DNA from: Saccharospirillum sp043196875
GTDB taxonomy: Bacteria > Pseudomonadota > Gammaproteobacteria > Pseudomonadales > Natronospirillaceae
Assembly (NCBI RefSeq): GCF_043196875.1
Contig: NZ_JBEBMX010000002.1
Span: 316,119 to 380,118 of the forward strand
DNA: 64,000 nt
Direction of reading: 5' to 3'
The position numbers were made by a program, and so were the translations under genes. This document shows positions 42,333 to 51,570 of this stretch, in pieces. Under the pieces are notes generated by a model. That model searched no databases. It saw nothing but the letters and a program-made list of their open reading frames with translations, and was not told the origin of the DNA. Every line of letters begins with the position of its first letter. The stretch's first letter is position 1.

Positions 42333-43781
42333 TTACAGGATATTACCGACACTGACAATCTTCAGGGTGTTGGTGCCACCATGAACGCCTTCGTGATCGC
42401 CGTAGCTTAAGATCACCAGGTCGCCGTCTTTAACGATGTCGCGTTTTTTCAGTTCGTCCACGGCCAGACGATTAATCTGATCGTTGGGCACACTGTGAAT
42501 GTCGAACGGCACCGCTTCAACACCACGATACAGCGCCACACGGCGTGCAGTGGTGTCGTGACGGGTCATCGCATAGATCGGCATGCCGGAACTGATGCGT
42601 GACATCCAGCGCGGCGTGGCGCCAGATTCAGTCATACAGATGATCGCCTTAACACCACGCAGATGGTTCGCAGCGTACATCACCGACATGGCGATGCTTT
42701 CGTCGATGCGATGGAACTCTGTGTTCACACGGTGACGTGACTGAGTGGTCAGCGGGTGTTTTTCCGCGCCCAGACAGACGTCGTGCATGGCTTTGACCGT
42801 CTCTACCGGGTAAGCACCGGCGGCGGTTTCAGCCGAACACATGACGGCATCGGTGCCATCGAGTACAGCGTTGGCGACGTCGAACACTTCCGCCCGGGTC
42901 GGGAACGGATTGTCGATCATCGATTCCATCATCTGAGTGGCGGTGATGACCACGCGGTCCAGAGTACGGGCGCGTTTAATGATGTGCTTCTGCACGCTGA
43001 TCAACGCCGGATCGCCAATTTCCACACCCAGGTCGCCACGGGCAACCATAACCACGTCGGACGCCAAAATGATCTGGTCGAGCGTTTCATGGTTGAGGGT
43101 GGCTTCGGCGCGTTCCAGCTTGGCAACGACTTCCGCAGTAGAACCGGCAGCGGCCAATAATTGGCGTGCTTCGTTCATGTCTTCGGCGTTGCGCGGGAAG
43201 GAAACGGCGATGTAATCGACGCCGATTTCAGCGGCGGTCTTGATGTCTTCTTTGTCTTTCTCGGTCAGCGCCTTGGCAGACAAACCACCACCGAGCTTAT
43301 TGATGCCTTTGTTGTTCGACAGCGGACCACCTTGAATAACGGTGGTGTGTACTGCGCTGCCTTCAACCTTGTCGACCTTAACCTTAACGCGGCCATCGTC
43401 GAGCAGGTAGATGTCGCCCGGCTTGCTGTCTTCAGCCAGGGCCGGGTAGTCGATACCGACACGGCTGTTGTCGCCGGCGGTTTTGTCGAAACCGACATCG
43501 AGGATAAAAGCCTGGCCGTCTTCGAGTTGGACTTTGGTGTCCTTGAAGCGGGCAATGCGGATTTTCGGGCCTTGCAGGTCACCTAAAATGGCAACTGAGC
43601 GGCCGTGCTTGGCAGCAATTTCACGAACCGCGTTAGCGCGGCCTTTGTGATCATCGGCGCTGCCGTGGGAAAAATTCAGTCGAACCACGTTGGCACCGGC
43701 CAGAATCAGCTTTTCCAGCATGCCGGGCTTATCGGTCGCAGGACCCAGGGTGGTTACGATCTTGGTGCGTCTCATCGTCAT
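42333..43781 (-). CDS. pyk: pyruvate kinase
   Basis: 482 residues. N-terminal RRTKIVTTLGPA, substrate/metal region VARGDLGVEIGDP (about 243), KRARTLDRVVITATQMMESM with the catalytic lysine/threonine neighbourhood, and the C-terminal allosteric domain. It makes pyruvate and ATP from PEP, the last step of lower glycolysis feeding aceEF. It lies downstream of gap but behind a strong terminator, so it needs its own promoter. An ATG six bases inside is an alternative start. Confidence 0.96.
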   Translation of the reverse strand: MTMRRTKIVTTLGPATDKPGMLEKLILAGANVVRLNFSHGSADDHKGRANAVREIAAKHGRSVAILGDLQGPKIRIARFKDTKVQLEDGQAFILDVGFDKTAGDNSRVGIDYPALAEDSKPGDIYLLDDGRVKVKVDKVEGSAVHTTVIQGGPLSNNKGINKLGGGLSAKALTEKDKEDIKTAAEIGVDYIAVSFPRNAEDMNEARQLLAAAGSTAEVVAKLERAEATLNHETLDQIILASDVVMVARGDLGVEIGDPALISVQKHIIKRARTLDRVVITATQMMESMIDNPFPTRAEVFDVANAVLDGTDAVMCSAETAAGAYPVETVKAMHDVCLGAEKHPLTTQSRHRVNTEFHRIDESIAMSVMYAANHLRGVKAIICMTESGATPRWMSRISSGMPIYAMTRHDTTARRVALYRGVEAVPFDIHSVPNDQINRLAVDELKKRDIVKDGDLVILSYGDHEGVHGGTNTLKIVSVGNIL

Positions 43782-43831
43782 GAAGAGTCTCTTGTTATGC
43801 TTCGCCGCCGAATGAGCGGGTCATTATAACG

Positions 43832-43857
43832 AAAAAAGCCCGGACCGGGTCCGGGCT
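43832..43857 (-). terminator. rho-independent terminator of gap
   Basis: On the minus strand AGCCCGGAC-loop-GTCCGGGCT followed by TTTTTT, between the gap stop and the pyk start. Confidence 0.92.
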
Positions 43858-43870
43858 CTTATAAGTGGGC

Positions 43871-44896
43871 TTACTTGGCGTTCATCAGGGCAACGGTGTT
43901 GTCCAGCATACGGTTGGAGAAGCCCCATTCGTTGTCATACCAGGACATGACCTTAACCAGACGGCCCTGGACGCGGGTTTGAGTCGCATCAAAGCTGGAG
44001 CTGTACGGGTTGTGGTTGAAGTCGGTGGAGACCAGTGGTTCTTCGTTAACGGCCAGAACAGACGCCAGTTTCGGATCGGCAGCGATGGCGTCAGCGATGA
44101 CCTTGTTGATTTCTTCAACGCTGGTGTCGCGGCTGGCCGTGAAGCTCAGGTCGACCAGAGAAACGTTGGCGGTCGGTACGCGGATCGACAGGCCGTCGAA
44201 CTTGCCCTGCAGTTCCGGAACCACCAGACCGGTAGCCGCAGCGGCGCCGGTTTTGGTCGGGATCATGTTCAGCGCAGCAGCGCGGGCACGGTAGAGGTCA
44301 GAGTGATACACATCGCTCAGACGCTGGTCGTTGGTATAGGAGTGAATGGTGGTCATCAGACCACTTTCGATACCGACGCTGTCGTTCAGTACCTTGGCAA
44401 CCGGTGCCAGGCAGTTGGTGGTGCACGAAGCGTTGGAGATAACGGTCATGTCTGAAGTCAGCACGCTGTCGTTAACGCCGTAAACCACGGTGGCGTCCAC
44501 TTCTTTGCCCGGTGCAGAGATGATGACTTTCTTGGCGCCAGCGGTGATGTGCTTGCTGGCATCAGCCTTGGTGGCGAAGAAACCGGTGCACTCGTAAACC
44601 ACGTCGACCTTCAGTTCAGCCCACGGCAGGTTGGCCGGGTCGCGCTCAGAGCAGGTGATGATCTTGTCGCCGTTGACGTACAACGCTTCGTTGTCGTAAT
44701 CGACCTTGGCATTGAAGCGACCGTGAACGGTGTCGTACTTGGTCAGGTGAGCATTGGTCTTGGAGTCGCCCAGATCGTTGATGGCAACGATTTCGATGGG
44801 GTAGTCCTTACCGTCCTGCTTGGCTTCGTACAGAGCTTTCAGGACATTCCGGCCGATGCGGCCATAGCCATTAATCGCAACGCGTATCTTGGACAT
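43871..44896 (-). CDS. gap: glyceraldehyde-3-phosphate dehydrogenase, type I
   Basis: 341 residues. NAD-binding GYGRIGRNVLKAL at the N-terminus, the active-site SNASCTTNCLAPV (catalytic Cys about 155), histidine in TTIHSYTNDQ, and C-terminal SWYDNEWGFSNRM. It converts glyceraldehyde-3-phosphate from KDPG cleavage to 1,3-bisphosphoglycerate. Two HexR-like sites occur 155 and 228 bases upstream, so control by the adjacent HexR is likely. Confidence 0.96.
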   Translation of the reverse strand: MSKIRVAINGYGRIGRNVLKALYEAKQDGKDYPIEIVAINDLGDSKTNAHLTKYDTVHGRFNAKVDYDNEALYVNGDKIITCSERDPANLPWAELKVDVVYECTGFFATKADASKHITAGAKKVIISAPGKEVDATVVYGVNDSVLTSDMTVISNASCTTNCLAPVAKVLNDSVGIESGLMTTIHSYTNDQRLSDVYHSDLYRARAAALNMIPTKTGAAAATGLVVPELQGKFDGLSIRVPTANVSLVDLSFTASRDTSVEEINKVIADAIAADPKLASVLAVNEEPLVSTDFNHNPYSSSFDATQTRVQGRLVKVMSWYDNEWGFSNRMLDNTVALMNAK

Positions 44897-45050
44897 TTTG
44901 TGCTCCTCTAAGCGTGATTAGGCGGTTTTTGCGCCACCGCCGTTCGAAGTGCGAGTCGAGGTCGGGCGGGGCCGGACATCGTCTCTTAAGCTTGGCTGTT
45001 GTTGTGCGATCCTTGCCGGCCTGTTGTCGACTTTGATCGTCTGGTTATGT

Positions 45051-45065
45051 TGTAGCTTATTTACA
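45051..45065. promoter_or_regulatory. HexR-like operator upstream of gap (site 1)
   Basis: TGTAGCTTATTTACA fits TGTA-N7-TACA, the half-site spacing of HexR operators in gammaproteobacteria. Confidence 0.6.
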
Positions 45066-45123
45066 TCGTTATACAACAAAGCGGCCGCATTCTGCCACCG
45101 ATCAGCCAGATTGAACAGCAGTT

Positions 45124-45138
45124 TGTAGTTTTATTACA
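45124..45138. promoter_or_regulatory. HexR-like operator between gap and hexR (site 2)
   Basis: TGTAGTTTTATTACA, again TGTA-N7-TACA, 228 bases upstream of the gap start and just past the hexR stop. Confidence 0.6.
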
Positions 45139-45189
45139 TGATTTGGGTCAAGAAGGCAGGCGATAGCCGCAACTGCCATTCAGTAAGGT

Positions 45190-46050
45190 TCAGTCGGTTT
45201 CGGCTGATTTAAAGCGGGTGTCGGCGAGTGCTGCCTTGATGCGCTTTAAGTGGCTCTGGAATTCCGGGCCGTGTTTGAGGATGACGCCGGTGGCGAGTAC
45301 ATCGATAACCGTCAGGTGCACGATGCGCGAGGTCATGGGTGTATAGATGTCGGTGTTTTCTGGGCTGTCGACACCGAGCAGAATATGGCTGTCTTCGGCC
45401 AGCGGTGAATGCGGCTGGGTGATGGCGATAACAGTGGCACCGGAGTCGCGCGCAATGCGTGCGGTCTCTACCAGGGCAATGGTGCGGCCGGTGTTGGAAA
45501 TAATGATCACCACATCGCCCGGCTTGGTGGCGGCTGCGGCCATGCGCTGCTGTAATACATCGGTGTAGGCGACGCAGGGCGTGTTCATGCGGAAGAACTT
45601 GTGCTGCGCATCCATGGCGACGCTGCCGGACGCGCCCAGGCCGTAGATTTCGATGCGTCGTGCCTGTGCCAGCGTATCGACGGTGCGGCTTAAGGCATTG
45701 GGATCGATAGAGCGTTTGGCGTCGGAGATGGCGCTCATCGTCGCCTCGAAAATTTTGCTCGAGTATTCCTCGACGTTGTCGCTGGCTTCGACGTTGCGGT
45801 TCACATAGGGCGTGCCGGTAGCCAGGCATTGTGCCAGCTTCAGTTTGAAGTCGGGGAAGCCGGTGCAGTCGAGGCTGCGGCAAAAGCGGTTGACCGTCGG
45901 TTCAGAAACGTCGGCGGCCTTGGCCAGGCTGGCAATACTGGAACGAATCGCTTTGTTCGGATCTTCGAGAATGACCTGGGCGACCTTGCGTTCGCTCTTG
46001 CTCAGGCAGCTCGGGTTCGACTTGAGTCGTTCCAGAATGTTCAATGACAT
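45190..46050 (-). CDS. hexR: HexR-type MurR/RpiR family transcriptional regulator
   Basis: 286 residues: an N-terminal RpiR helix-turn-helix (about 1-77, SLAKAADVSEPTVNRFCRSL) and a C-terminal SIS sugar-phosphate isomerase domain (about 120-260, IYGLGASGSVAMDAQHKFFRM and IISNTGRTIALVE). HexR represses zwf, edd and gap genes and is released by 2-keto-3-deoxy-6-phosphogluconate, the edd product. Divergent from zwf, with operator-like sites on both sides of the gene. Confidence 0.95.
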   Translation of the reverse strand: MSLNILERLKSNPSCLSKSERKVAQVILEDPNKAIRSSIASLAKAADVSEPTVNRFCRSLDCTGFPDFKLKLAQCLATGTPYVNRNVEASDNVEEYSSKIFEATMSAISDAKRSIDPNALSRTVDTLAQARRIEIYGLGASGSVAMDAQHKFFRMNTPCVAYTDVLQQRMAAAATKPGDVVIIISNTGRTIALVETARIARDSGATVIAITQPHSPLAEDSHILLGVDSPENTDIYTPMTSRIVHLTVIDVLATGVILKHGPEFQSHLKRIKAALADTRFKSAETD

Positions 46051-46200
46051 GCGTGCGCTATCCTTAAATGGTCGCCTTGGGCCTTGATGATGTCGCTAAC
46101 TAGTCGCTGGCGGATTGTATGGAATATCCCGGGCCAGCGAAAGGCTGACAGCCTTGCACGCTGGCGGTGGTAACCAGCGTTCAGGCGGCCTGATGTCTTG

Positions 46201-46214
46201 TTGTAAAATTACAA
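46201..46214. promoter_or_regulatory. HexR-like operator upstream of zwf
   Basis: TTGTAAAATTACAA: arms TTGTAA/TTACAA with a two-base spacer, about 80 bases upstream of the zwf ATG. Arm spacing is a little shorter than at the gap sites. Confidence 0.55.
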
Positions 46215-46293
46215 TTATAGGCGACATTAAGCCCTCAATGCCGTAAAATTGGAAAAAAACTACAGTTCACCGCCTTAGGTATCGGAGTCATCT

Positions 46294-47775
46294 ATGGATC
46301 AACTGACAGCCAGCAGCCCTTGTAACGTCGTCATCTTCGGCGGCAACGGCGATCTGGCTATCCGCAAGCTGTTGCCGGCACTCTACAACCTCGATCGTAC
46401 CGGTTATCTGGGTGACAACACCCGCGTGATCGGCGCTTCGCGTACCGATCTGGGCCACGACGGCTATCTCGATCTGGTCAAGCAGGGGCTGGATCAATTT
46501 GTCGATCGCGCCCAGTGGGATGAAGCTGTCTGGGAACGGTTTTCCAAGCGCCTGACTTATGTGGCTGTGAATGCGCGCGAACCGGAAACCTTTAAAAATC
46601 TGGCGGCCGAGCTGGATCAGGATTTCAGTTGCCAGGATACCGTTTATTACCTGTCCACCGCGCCGGACTTTTTCGGTGAGATCAGTCGCAATCTGAACGA
46701 AGCCGGTCTGGTGAATAGCAGCAGTCGGGTGGTGCTGGAAAAACCCATCGGTAAAAGTCTGGCGTCATCGAAGGTGATCAACGATGGGGTGTCGGAAATT
46801 TTTGCCGAGAACAATATCTATCGCATCGACCATTATCTGGGTAAAGAGACGGTTCAGAACTTGCTGGCGGTGCGTTTTGCCAATGCCTTGTTTGAACCGG
46901 TCTGGACCAACGCTCATATCGACAATGTGCAGATCACCGTCGCCGAAACCGTCGGCGTCGAAGGCCGCTGGGGTTATTACGACGATTCCGGCGCCTTGCG
47001 CGACATGATTCAGAACCACCTGCTGCAATTATTGTGTCTGGTGGCCATGGGTGTGCCGGTGTCGCTCGATGCCGACGCGGTGCGTGCTGAGAAATTAAAA
47101 GTACTGAAATCGCTGCAGACCATGAGTCTCGATAAAGTACGCCGCAACACCGTCCGTGCGCAGTACGCGGCCGGTAACGTCGGCGGCAAGGCGGTACCGG
47201 GTTATAAAGAAGAAGAGGGCGGCAAGCCCAATTCGCAGACCGAAACCTTTGTCGCCATTCGCGCCGATATTCATAACTGGCGCTGGCGCGGAGTACCATT
47301 CTATTTGCGCACCGGTAAGCGACTGCCGGCGCGCTACAGCGAGATCGTTATCCAGTTTAAAGACGTGCCGCACTCCATCTTCCCGGAAGGCTCCAACCTG
47401 GCATCGAACAAGCTGGTGATTCGTCTGCAACCGGAAGAATCCATTCAGCTCAACATGATGAACAAACTGCCGGGCCTGGGTGAAGGCATGCAGGTCACGC
47501 CGGTGACGCTGAACCTGACCATGCCCGATCACATCGCCGACTCGCGCGTGCCGGAAGCTTATGAACGTCTGATTCTTGATGTGATCCGCGGAAACTCCAC
47601 TCTGTTCGTGCACCGCGATGAAGTCGAAGCTGCCTGGGTCTGGGCCGATGCCATTCTCGATGGCTGGAAACAATCAACGGTCGCACCGCACAGCTACCCG
47701 GCCGGCAGTTGGGGCCCGCAAGCGGCCTTCGAACTGGTGGCGCGAGATGGCCGTAGTTGGCAGGAAAGCAACTGA
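46294..47775 (+). CDS. zwf: glucose-6-phosphate 1-dehydrogenase
   Basis: 493 residues with the dinucleotide motif VIFGGNGDLAIRKLLPAL, the substrate-binding/catalytic RIDHYLGKE (His and Lys, about residue 180) and LRTGKRLP. It oxidises glucose-6-phosphate to 6-phosphogluconolactone, entry to the Entner-Doudoroff route. First of zwf-pgl-edd-glk-eda, with a HexR-like site in its leader. Confidence 0.97.
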   Translation: MDQLTASSPCNVVIFGGNGDLAIRKLLPALYNLDRTGYLGDNTRVIGASRTDLGHDGYLDLVKQGLDQFVDRAQWDEAVWERFSKRLTYVAVNAREPETFKNLAAELDQDFSCQDTVYYLSTAPDFFGEISRNLNEAGLVNSSSRVVLEKPIGKSLASSKVINDGVSEIFAENNIYRIDHYLGKETVQNLLAVRFANALFEPVWTNAHIDNVQITVAETVGVEGRWGYYDDSGALRDMIQNHLLQLLCLVAMGVPVSLDADAVRAEKLKVLKSLQTMSLDKVRRNTVRAQYAAGNVGGKAVPGYKEEEGGKPNSQTETFVAIRADIHNWRWRGVPFYLRTGKRLPARYSEIVIQFKDVPHSIFPEGSNLASNKLVIRLQPEESIQLNMMNKLPGLGEGMQVTPVTLNLTMPDHIADSRVPEAYERLILDVIRGNSTLFVHRDEVEAAWVWADAILDGWKQSTVAPHSYPAGSWGPQAAFELVARDGRSWQESN

Positions 47776-47880
47776 CCGCTAGACGCTGAACGGGAGCGGT
47801 ACGCCGCCCGGACGTGAGACGCCAATGAGCGTAACCCGGCGTTTGGCGTCCGGGCGGCGTACCGCTTCCGTGAAGCGTCT
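47776..47880. repeat. long imperfect inverted repeat (copy A) between zwf and pgl
   Basis: 19-bp perfect arms, GCGGTACGCCGCCCGGACG at 47796-47814 and its complement at 47847-47865, bracketed by an outer AGACGCT/AGCGTCT pair (47781-47787 and 47874-47880). Its left end, CCGCTAGACGCT...AACGGGAG, is shared with copy B after pgl. Confidence 0.75.
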
Positions 47881-47904
47881 CCCAGATAGCCGAAGGATAT
47901 CCAA

Positions 47905-48597
47905 ATGCAACAACTCGATTTTAACAGCCGCGATGCGCTGACTGAACAATTGGCCGGTGACATTATCGAACGCCTGGCTGCAGCCATCGCCGAGACCGGC
48001 GAGGCGGGTCTGGCGGTTTCCGGCGGTCGCACGCCGGTGGATTTGTTTAAAGCCTTGAGCGTGGCCGACCTGGATTGGTCCAAGGTAACCATCACGCTGG
48101 TCGATGAACGCTGGGTCGACCCCAGTGACGACGACAGCAATGAAAAGTTGGTGCGCATTCATTTGTTGCAAAATAACGCCGCTGCGGCGCGTTTTATCGC
48201 GCACAAGAGCGATTACGCCACTCCGTTCGAGGCCGAAGCCAGCCTGAACAAAAAGCTCGCGGCGTTGCCGGAACAATTGACCGTGACCTTGCTGGGCATG
48301 GGTGAAGACGGCCATACCGCCTCTTTCTTCCCCGGCGCGGAAACGCTGAATAAGGCGCTGGACACCCATAACCACATTGATTGTTGCGGCGTGGTACCGA
48401 AAACCGCACCGCACGCCCGCATGACGCTGACACTGAAGCGCATTCTGCACAGCGATTGGATCGTGCTGCATTTAACCGGCGCCGGTAAAAAGCCGGTACT
48501 GGAAGCGGCGCTGGGCGATGGCCCGGTGGTGGAGTTACCGGTGCGCTCGGTGCTGAAGCAGACGCTGACGCCAGTGTCGGTCTATTGGGCGGAATAA
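47905..48597 (+). CDS. pgl: 6-phosphogluconolactonase
   Basis: 230 residues of the DevB/Pgl (sugar-phosphate isomerase fold) type: GLAVSGGRTPVDLFKAL, VDERWVDP and GMGEDGHTASFFPG. It hydrolyses 6-phosphogluconolactone to 6-phosphogluconate, linking zwf to edd. The genes on both sides are separated by long-stem repeats. Confidence 0.95.
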   Translation: MQQLDFNSRDALTEQLAGDIIERLAAAIAETGEAGLAVSGGRTPVDLFKALSVADLDWSKVTITLVDERWVDPSDDDSNEKLVRIHLLQNNAAAARFIAHKSDYATPFEAEASLNKKLAALPEQLTVTLLGMGEDGHTASFFPGAETLNKALDTHNHIDCCGVVPKTAPHARMTLTLKRILHSDWIVLHLTGAGKKPVLEAALGDGPVVELPVRSVLKQTLTPVSVYWAE

Positions 48598-48598
48598 G

Positions 48599-48679
48599 CC
48601 GCTAGACGCTCAACGGGAGACGCCGAACGCTAGATAGCGCTAACACGGCGTCCAGCGTCTCCCGTCCAGCGTCTTCCGT
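48599..48679. repeat. long-stem inverted repeat (copy B) between pgl and edd
   Basis: 20-base arms at 48604-48623 and 48655-48674 (AGACGCT-2-ACGGGAGACGC against its complement), paired except for two central bases. The left end matches copy A at 47776 apart from one base. No T-run follows, so this is a REP-like element or processing signal rather than a normal terminator. Confidence 0.7.
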
Positions 48680-48704
48680 AAAAAATTCAGAGGTAGAGTT
48701 AACA

Positions 48705-50531
48705 ATGAACACCACCTTACAAACCGTCACCAATCGCATCATTGAGCGCAGCGGGCCTTCGCGCCGTCGCTATCTGGAGCGGATGCGCGATGCCGGTGAA
48801 AATATTCCTGATCGCCGCCAGTTAAGCTGCGGCAATCTGGCGCATGGCTTCGCCGCCTGTTCCGAAGATGAAAAGAACACCATCAAGATGATGAACCAGG
48901 CCAACCTGGGCATCGTCACCGCCTACAACGATATGTTGAGCGCCCACCATCCGTACGAGCGTTTCCCCAACATCATCAAGCAGGCCGCGCGTGAAATGGG
49001 CTGTACCGCTCAGGTCGCTGGTGGCGTACCGGCCATGTGCGACGGCGTAACCCAGGGTCAGCCGGGCATGGAGCTGAGCCTGTTCAGCCGCGACACCATT
49101 GCCATGGCGACCGGTGTCGCGCTGTCGCACAACATGTTCGATGCCGCGCTCTACTTGGGTGTGTGCGACAAGATCGTCCCCGGTCTGGTGATCGGCGCGC
49201 TGCGTTTTGGTTATCTGCCGTCGGTCTTTGTACCGGCCGGCCCCATGCCGTCGGGTCTACCCAACAAGGAAAAAGCCCGGGTGCGTCAGGAATACGCTCA
49301 GGGCAAAGTCGGCCGCGATGAACTGCTGCAGGCCGAGTCCGATTCCTACCACAGCGCCGGTACCTGTACTTTTTACGGCACTGCGAATTCCAACCAGATG
49401 CTGATGGAATTTATGGGTCTGCATCTACCAGGTTCGAGCTTTGTGAACCCGGAAACGCAAATGCGCGATGCGCTGACGCGGGAAGCGGCCCAACAGGCGA
49501 TTCGTTTGACCAAACAAAACGGTCAGTACACGCCGATTGCCGAAGTGCTCGACGAGAAAGCCTTTGTTAACGGCATGGTCGGGCTGCTCTCAACCGGTGG
49601 TTCCACCAACCTGACCATTCATATGATCGCCATGGCGCGCGCCGCTGGCATCATTTTGAAATGGGAAGATTTCTCCGATCTGTCCAAGGTTGTACCGACC
49701 CTGGCGCATGTCTACCCCAACGGCATGGCCGACGTGAACCACTTCCACGCCGCCGGTGGTCTGGGTTATGTGATGGGTGAATTACTTGGCGCCGGTTTGT
49801 TGCATGCCGATGTGAAAACCATCTTCGGTACGGGCCTGGATGGTTACACTCAGGAGCCGTTTATGGACGGTGACGAAGTCGAATTCCGCCCGGGCACGAC
49901 GCAATCGCTGGATGAAGACATCGTGCGTCCGGCCAGTAATCCGTTCAGCCCACAAGGCGGCCTGCAGGTATTGAAGGGCAACCTGGGTACCGGTGTGATC
50001 AAGGTGTCGGCAGTGAGCGAAGATCACCGCATTATCGAAGGTCCGGCTGTGGTGTTCGAAAGCCAGCACGATTTGCAGGAAGCCTTTAAAGCCGGCGATC
50101 TGGATCGTGATTGCGTTGTGGTCGTTCGCTTCCAGGGCCCTAAAGCCAACGGCATGCCCGAATTGCACAAATTGACGCCGCCGCTGGGCGTCTTGCTTGA
50201 TCGCGGTCACAAGGTTGCGCTGGTAACCGACGGCCGTATGAGCGGTGCCTCCGGCAAGGTGCCGGCGGCGATTCATATGTCGCCCGAGGCGAGCGAAGGT
50301 GGTCCGCTGGCGAAGGTGAAAGCCGGCGACATCATTCGTCTGGACGCCGATGCCGGTACCGTCGAAGTGCGCGTCGATGCTCAGCAATGGGCGCAGCGCA
50401 CCCCGGTTATCGCTGATTTGAAAGACAACCAGTTTGGCGTTGGTCGCGAACTGTTCGCGCCGATGCGGGCTGCGGTGAATACCGCCGAAGAGGGTGCCAC
50501 CATCTTCCGCTTTGAAGATTTCGAGGACTGA
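48705..50531 (+). CDS. edd: 6-phosphogluconate dehydratase
   Basis: 608 residues of the IlvD/Edd dehydratase family. Cysteine ligands for the Fe-S cluster are in VPAMCDGVTQGQPGMELS and GVCDKIVPG, and the third lies in SAGTCTFYGTANSNQM. It converts 6-phosphogluconate to KDPG. It is 3 bases from glk, so the two are coupled. Confidence 0.96.
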   Translation: MNTTLQTVTNRIIERSGPSRRRYLERMRDAGENIPDRRQLSCGNLAHGFAACSEDEKNTIKMMNQANLGIVTAYNDMLSAHHPYERFPNIIKQAAREMGCTAQVAGGVPAMCDGVTQGQPGMELSLFSRDTIAMATGVALSHNMFDAALYLGVCDKIVPGLVIGALRFGYLPSVFVPAGPMPSGLPNKEKARVRQEYAQGKVGRDELLQAESDSYHSAGTCTFYGTANSNQMLMEFMGLHLPGSSFVNPETQMRDALTREAAQQAIRLTKQNGQYTPIAEVLDEKAFVNGMVGLLSTGGSTNLTIHMIAMARAAGIILKWEDFSDLSKVVPTLAHVYPNGMADVNHFHAAGGLGYVMGELLGAGLLHADVKTIFGTGLDGYTQEPFMDGDEVEFRPGTTQSLDEDIVRPASNPFSPQGGLQVLKGNLGTGVIKVSAVSEDHRIIEGPAVVFESQHDLQEAFKAGDLDRDCVVVVRFQGPKANGMPELHKLTPPLGVLLDRGHKVALVTDGRMSGASGKVPAAIHMSPEASEGGPLAKVKAGDIIRLDADAGTVEVRVDAQQWAQRTPVIADLKDNQFGVGRELFAPMRAAVNTAEEGATIFRFEDFED

Positions 50532-50533
50532 GC

Positions 50534-51538
50534 ATGGCCCAATACGGTTTGATCGCCGATATCGGCGGCACCAACGCCCGCTTTGCGCTGGCACCTATCA
50601 ATACCTTTGATCCAGCAACCGGACCGCAATTGACTGAAGGCGACCTAGTGGCAGTGGCCGGGCTCAACGGCGCTGAATACGACACCATTGCCGACGCCAT
50701 TCGCGCCTATCTGGCGGGTCCGGCTGCCGACTATGACCGGCCTGAACATGCGGTGATGGCGATTGCCTGTCCAACCGATCAGGACCGCATCACCATGACC
50801 AACCACACTTGGTCGTTCAGTGTGCGTGAACTGCAGGCGGACATTGGACTGGCGTCACTGCATTTCATCAATGACTTCAATGCGCTGGCCAATTCCATTC
50901 CACATTTGACGGCCGATGATGTGGTCAAAATCGGCCGTGGCGAGGGTCTGCCGGGATGGCCAATGGCGGTTACTGGTCCGGGAACGGGGCTTGGTGTTGC
51001 CGGCCTGGCGTTCAGTGAGACCGGCCCGGTAACGCTGCAAACCGAAGGCAGCCATGTCAATTTTGCGCCATCGGACGCTGTAGAAATCGATATTCTGCGG
51101 TTCTTGATGAATCGCTATGAGCGCGTTTCGGCAGAGCGTTTGATTTCTGGCATGGGCTTGGAGAACACCTACCAGGCTTTGTGTGATCGTCAGGGAGTCG
51201 CCCCACAAAGCTTGAAAGCCGCCGATATTTCACAGCGGGCGTTGGATCGTGCTGACCCTTTGTGTGAAGAAGCGCTGGCGCGATTCTGTGCCATCCTGGG
51301 CAGCTACGCCGGCGATGTCGCCTTGATGATGGGTGCCAAAGGCGGTGTGTATATCGCCGGTGGCATCGTGCCCCGCTTTGTCGACTATTTCGCCACCAGT
51401 CAATTCCGTGCCCGCTTTGAAGCCAAAGGGCGGTTGCGCGGTTTTGTCGAAAGTGTGCCCACCTACGTGGTGGTATCCAAACAACCTGGTCTGCTCGGTG
51501 CAGCGGCCGTTCTGAACCATCGCCACAACGCCCACTGA
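50534..51538 (+). CDS. glk: glucokinase
   Basis: 334 residues of the proteobacterial Glk family: phosphate motif LIADIGGTNARFAL, catalytic FINDFNALANSIP, and GPGTGLGVAGL. It makes glucose-6-phosphate, the zwf substrate. Start is 3 bases after the edd stop. Confidence 0.95.
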   Translation: MAQYGLIADIGGTNARFALAPINTFDPATGPQLTEGDLVAVAGLNGAEYDTIADAIRAYLAGPAADYDRPEHAVMAIACPTDQDRITMTNHTWSFSVRELQADIGLASLHFINDFNALANSIPHLTADDVVKIGRGEGLPGWPMAVTGPGTGLGVAGLAFSETGPVTLQTEGSHVNFAPSDAVEIDILRFLMNRYERVSAERLISGMGLENTYQALCDRQGVAPQSLKAADISQRALDRADPLCEEALARFCAILGSYAGDVALMMGAKGGVYIAGGIVPRFVDYFATSQFRARFEAKGRLRGFVESVPTYVVVSKQPGLLGAAAVLNHRHNAH

Positions 51539-51570
51539 GGTGAGGCAAACGCCTTCTTGGAGAGATGCAA

